NCBI GenBank assembly: GCA_046346965.1
Contig: JAXMHB010000007.1
Location: forward strand, 62,001-126,000
Length of the DNA stretch: 64,000 bases
From: JAXMHB01 sp046346965
GTDB taxonomy: Bacteria; Pseudomonadota; Gammaproteobacteria; Xanthomonadales; SZUA-5
Direction of reading: 5' to 3'
The notes beneath the pieces were generated by a model. That model saw only the letters and a program-made list of their open reading frames with translations. It was not told where the DNA came from and ran no database searches. The position numbers and the translations under genes are program-made. This document shows positions 62,491 through 64,000 of the stretch, in pieces. Each line of letters begins with the position of its first letter. The stretch's first letter is position 1.

Positions 62491-63846
62491 TCAGACCAGC
62501 ACGCCGTGCAGATCGTGCTCGTCGGCGTCGACGATGCGCACATCGACGAAATCGCCGGCGCGCGGCGTGGCCGCGTCGGCACGCGCGATGGCGGCCTTGC
62601 GCGTGCCCTTGGCGGCCAGCGAGACGTACACCTTGCCATCGATCTCCGGCGCATCGGCGCTGCTGCGTCCGACCAGCACGCTGGGGCCGGTCTCGTCGAT
62701 CAGCACACGCTGCACGCTGCCGATCTTGGCCTGCAGGCGCGCCGCGCTGATCGCGGCCTGCTTTTCCATGAAGCGTTGCAGCCGTTCTTCCTTGACCGCC
62801 TCGGGTACCGGGTCGGGCAGCGCATTGGCCGCCGCGCCCTGCACCGGGGAGTAGGCGAAGGCGCCGACGCGATCCAGCTGCGCTTCGTCCAGAAAGTCGA
62901 GCAGTTCCTGGAACTCGGCTTCAGTTTCGCCGGGGAAGCCGACGATGAAGGTGCTGCGCAGCGTCAGCTGCGGGCACAGCGCGCGCCAGGCGCGGATGCG
63001 CTCGATGTTCTTCTCGCCGCTGGCCGGGCGCTTCATCAGCTTCAGGATGCGCGGATGGCTGTGCTGGAAAGGAATGTCGAGGTAAGGCAACACCTTGCCC
63101 TCGGCCATCAGCGGCACCACCTGATCTACGTGCGGATAGGGGTAGACGTAATGCATGCGCACCCAGACACCGAGCTCGCCGAGCGCGCGTGCGAGGTCGA
63201 GAAAGCGCGTCTGCCAGCGTTGCTCGCGCCACTGACCCTCGGCGTACTTGAGATCGACGCCGTAGGCGCTGGTGTCCTGCGAGATCACCAGCAGTTCCTT
63301 GACCCCGCTGCGGGCGAGCTTTTCGGCCTCGATCAGCACCTCGCCGATCGGACGGCTGACCAGATCGCCGCGCATCGACGGGATGATGCAGAAGCTGCAG
63401 CGGTGGTTGCAGCCCTCGGAAATCTTCAGATAGGCGTAGTGGCGCGGCGTCAGCTTGAGCCCCGCCGGCGGCACCAGATCCATGAACGGATCGTGCTGCG
63501 GCGGCTTTTGCGCGTGGACGGCCTTGAGCACCGACTCGTAATCCTGCGGTCCGGAGATCGACAGCACTTCCGGGAAGCGCTCGCGAATCATCTCGGCGCG
63601 CGCGCCCAGGCAGCCGGTGACGACCACTTTGCCGTTCTCGGCCAGCGCCTCGCCGATGGCGTCGAGCGATTCCTCCACCGCTGCGTCGATGAAGCCGCAG
63701 GTGTTGACCACCACCACATCAGCCGACTGGTAGGTCGGGACGATCGCGTAGCCCTCGGCGCGCAGCTGCGTCAGGATGCGCTCGGAATCCACCAGCGCCT
63801 TGGGACAACCCAGGCTGACAAAGCCGATCTTGGGGGCGTGCGACAT
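62491..63846 (-). CDS. rimO: Ribosomal protein S12 (aspartate) methylthiotransferase
   Basis: 451 residues. N-terminal cluster cysteines in FVSLGCPKALVDSE, VVNTCGFID and VTGCLGARAE; radical SAM motif CNHRCSFCIIP; C-terminal TRAM domain. It uses SAM to add a methylthio group to Asp of S12 on the ribosome. CPKALVDSE distinguishes RimO from MiaB. ATG at 63846 matches the family start. Confidence 0.96.
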   Translation of the reverse strand: MSHAPKIGFVSLGCPKALVDSERILTQLRAEGYAIVPTYQSADVVVVNTCGFIDAAVEESLDAIGEALAENGKVVVTGCLGARAEMIRERFPEVLSISGPQDYESVLKAVHAQKPPQHDPFMDLVPPAGLKLTPRHYAYLKISEGCNHRCSFCIIPSMRGDLVSRPIGEVLIEAEKLARSGVKELLVISQDTSAYGVDLKYAEGQWREQRWQTRFLDLARALGELGVWVRMHYVYPYPHVDQVVPLMAEGKVLPYLDIPFQHSHPRILKLMKRPASGEKNIERIRAWRALCPQLTLRSTFIVGFPGETEAEFQELLDFLDEAQLDRVGAFAYSPVQGAAANALPDPVPEAVKEERLQRFMEKQAAISAARLQAKIGSVQRVLIDETGPSVLVGRSSADAPEIDGKVYVSLAAKGTRKAAIARADAATPRAGDFVDVRIVDADEHDLHGVLV

Positions 63847-64000
63847 GGGCGGTCAGCCAGGAACAGGGGCGCGGATGATAAGCAAGCGCGGCGCGGGCGG
63901 CGAGGGGCGGGCGGCGCCGCAGCTGAACGCGATGTGCGCCAGTGCATGACGATATGCGGCTGCTGTGCCTATGCTGCGCTGGCCATTTGGCGGTCGTGCT
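63847..64000. other. No gene identified at the right edge
   Basis: The last 154 bases contain the upstream region of rimO and the possible start of a plus-strand gene near 63945, too short to call. Confidence 0.6.

Noticed and set aside
63945..64000. Start of a new plus-strand gene
   Set aside because: Fewer than 20 codons are visible, with no ribosome site or family signal.

Overview
The window is chromosomal DNA of a high-GC gammaproteobacterium, most likely a member of the Lysobacterales (Xanthomonadales). Support comes from a fused chorismate mutase/prephenate dehydrogenase, AcnD-type 2-methylcitrate dehydratase, GlmU, RimO, PBP1b, TrxB, a FimX/FilP-like protein, several PAS/GGDEF/EAL proteins, a delta-60-repeat secreted protein and heptanucleotide minisatellites. 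The assignment is an inference from gene content and base use. No rRNA or plasmid/phage backbone is present, and one tRNA gene (tRNA-Thr) is found.

Left core (1-22249). In order: the 5' part of tyrA, a CBS-domain protein, tRNA-Thr(TGT), a PAS-GAF-PAS-PAS-GGDEF-EAL protein, an MDR-family oxidoreductase, an RraA-family protein, glmU, an Hpt protein, an M14-like zinc peptidase, a YidD-like protein and two secreted beta-rich proteins. A tightly overlapping cluster follows (FimX-like receptor, DppC-type permease, double-ATPase), then acnD. glmU is bracketed by a 319-bp inverted-repeat element upstream and a long heptamer array directly after its stop codon.

Accessory island (about 22250-40980). 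Base composition drops and genes become small, mostly same-strand and unrelated to each other. Between many of them lie hairpin sequences with integron attC features: GGCTAAC/GCCTAAC boxes overlapping stop codons and GTTAGGC-like boxes a few bases before the next start codon. I read this as an integrase-less integron cassette array. Its genes include a DUF1851 (Tdi1-type immunity) protein, a DUF2314-DUF2185 (Imm33-like) protein, a CPECGD-motif protein, a Cys-rich putative zinc protein, a PH-domain membrane protein and other small membrane or secreted proteins. The same region holds a GHKL ATPase with a possible C-terminal PD-(D/E)XK nuclease domain, an M50 intramembrane protease fused to two SUKH domains, two decayed REP-associated-type transposases and an intact IS66 element with 8-bp target duplications inside a 22-nt satellite array. 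No cognate toxins are visible.

Right core (40980-64000). Minus strand: a large secreted protein, a DUF482/FemAB-like acyltransferase, an NAD-dependent epimerase, trxB, a membrane dCache-HAMP-PAS-GGDEF-EAL protein, a DUF853 HerA-like ATPase and PBP1b. Plus strand, diverging from PBP1b: a 1556-residue triple glycosyltransferase ending in a clear terminator, a class V aminotransferase-fold enzyme, a HAD phosphatase, a PepSY-like periplasmic protein, cytochrome b561 and a GNAT acetyltransferase. These run tail-to-tail into DUF3025 and rimO.

The genes do not form one pathway. The core mixes housekeeping (aromatic amino acids, UDP-GlcNAc, peptidoglycan, redox, ribosomal S12 modification) with a strong c-di-GMP theme. 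The island looks like an accumulated store of defence- and immunity-type genes.
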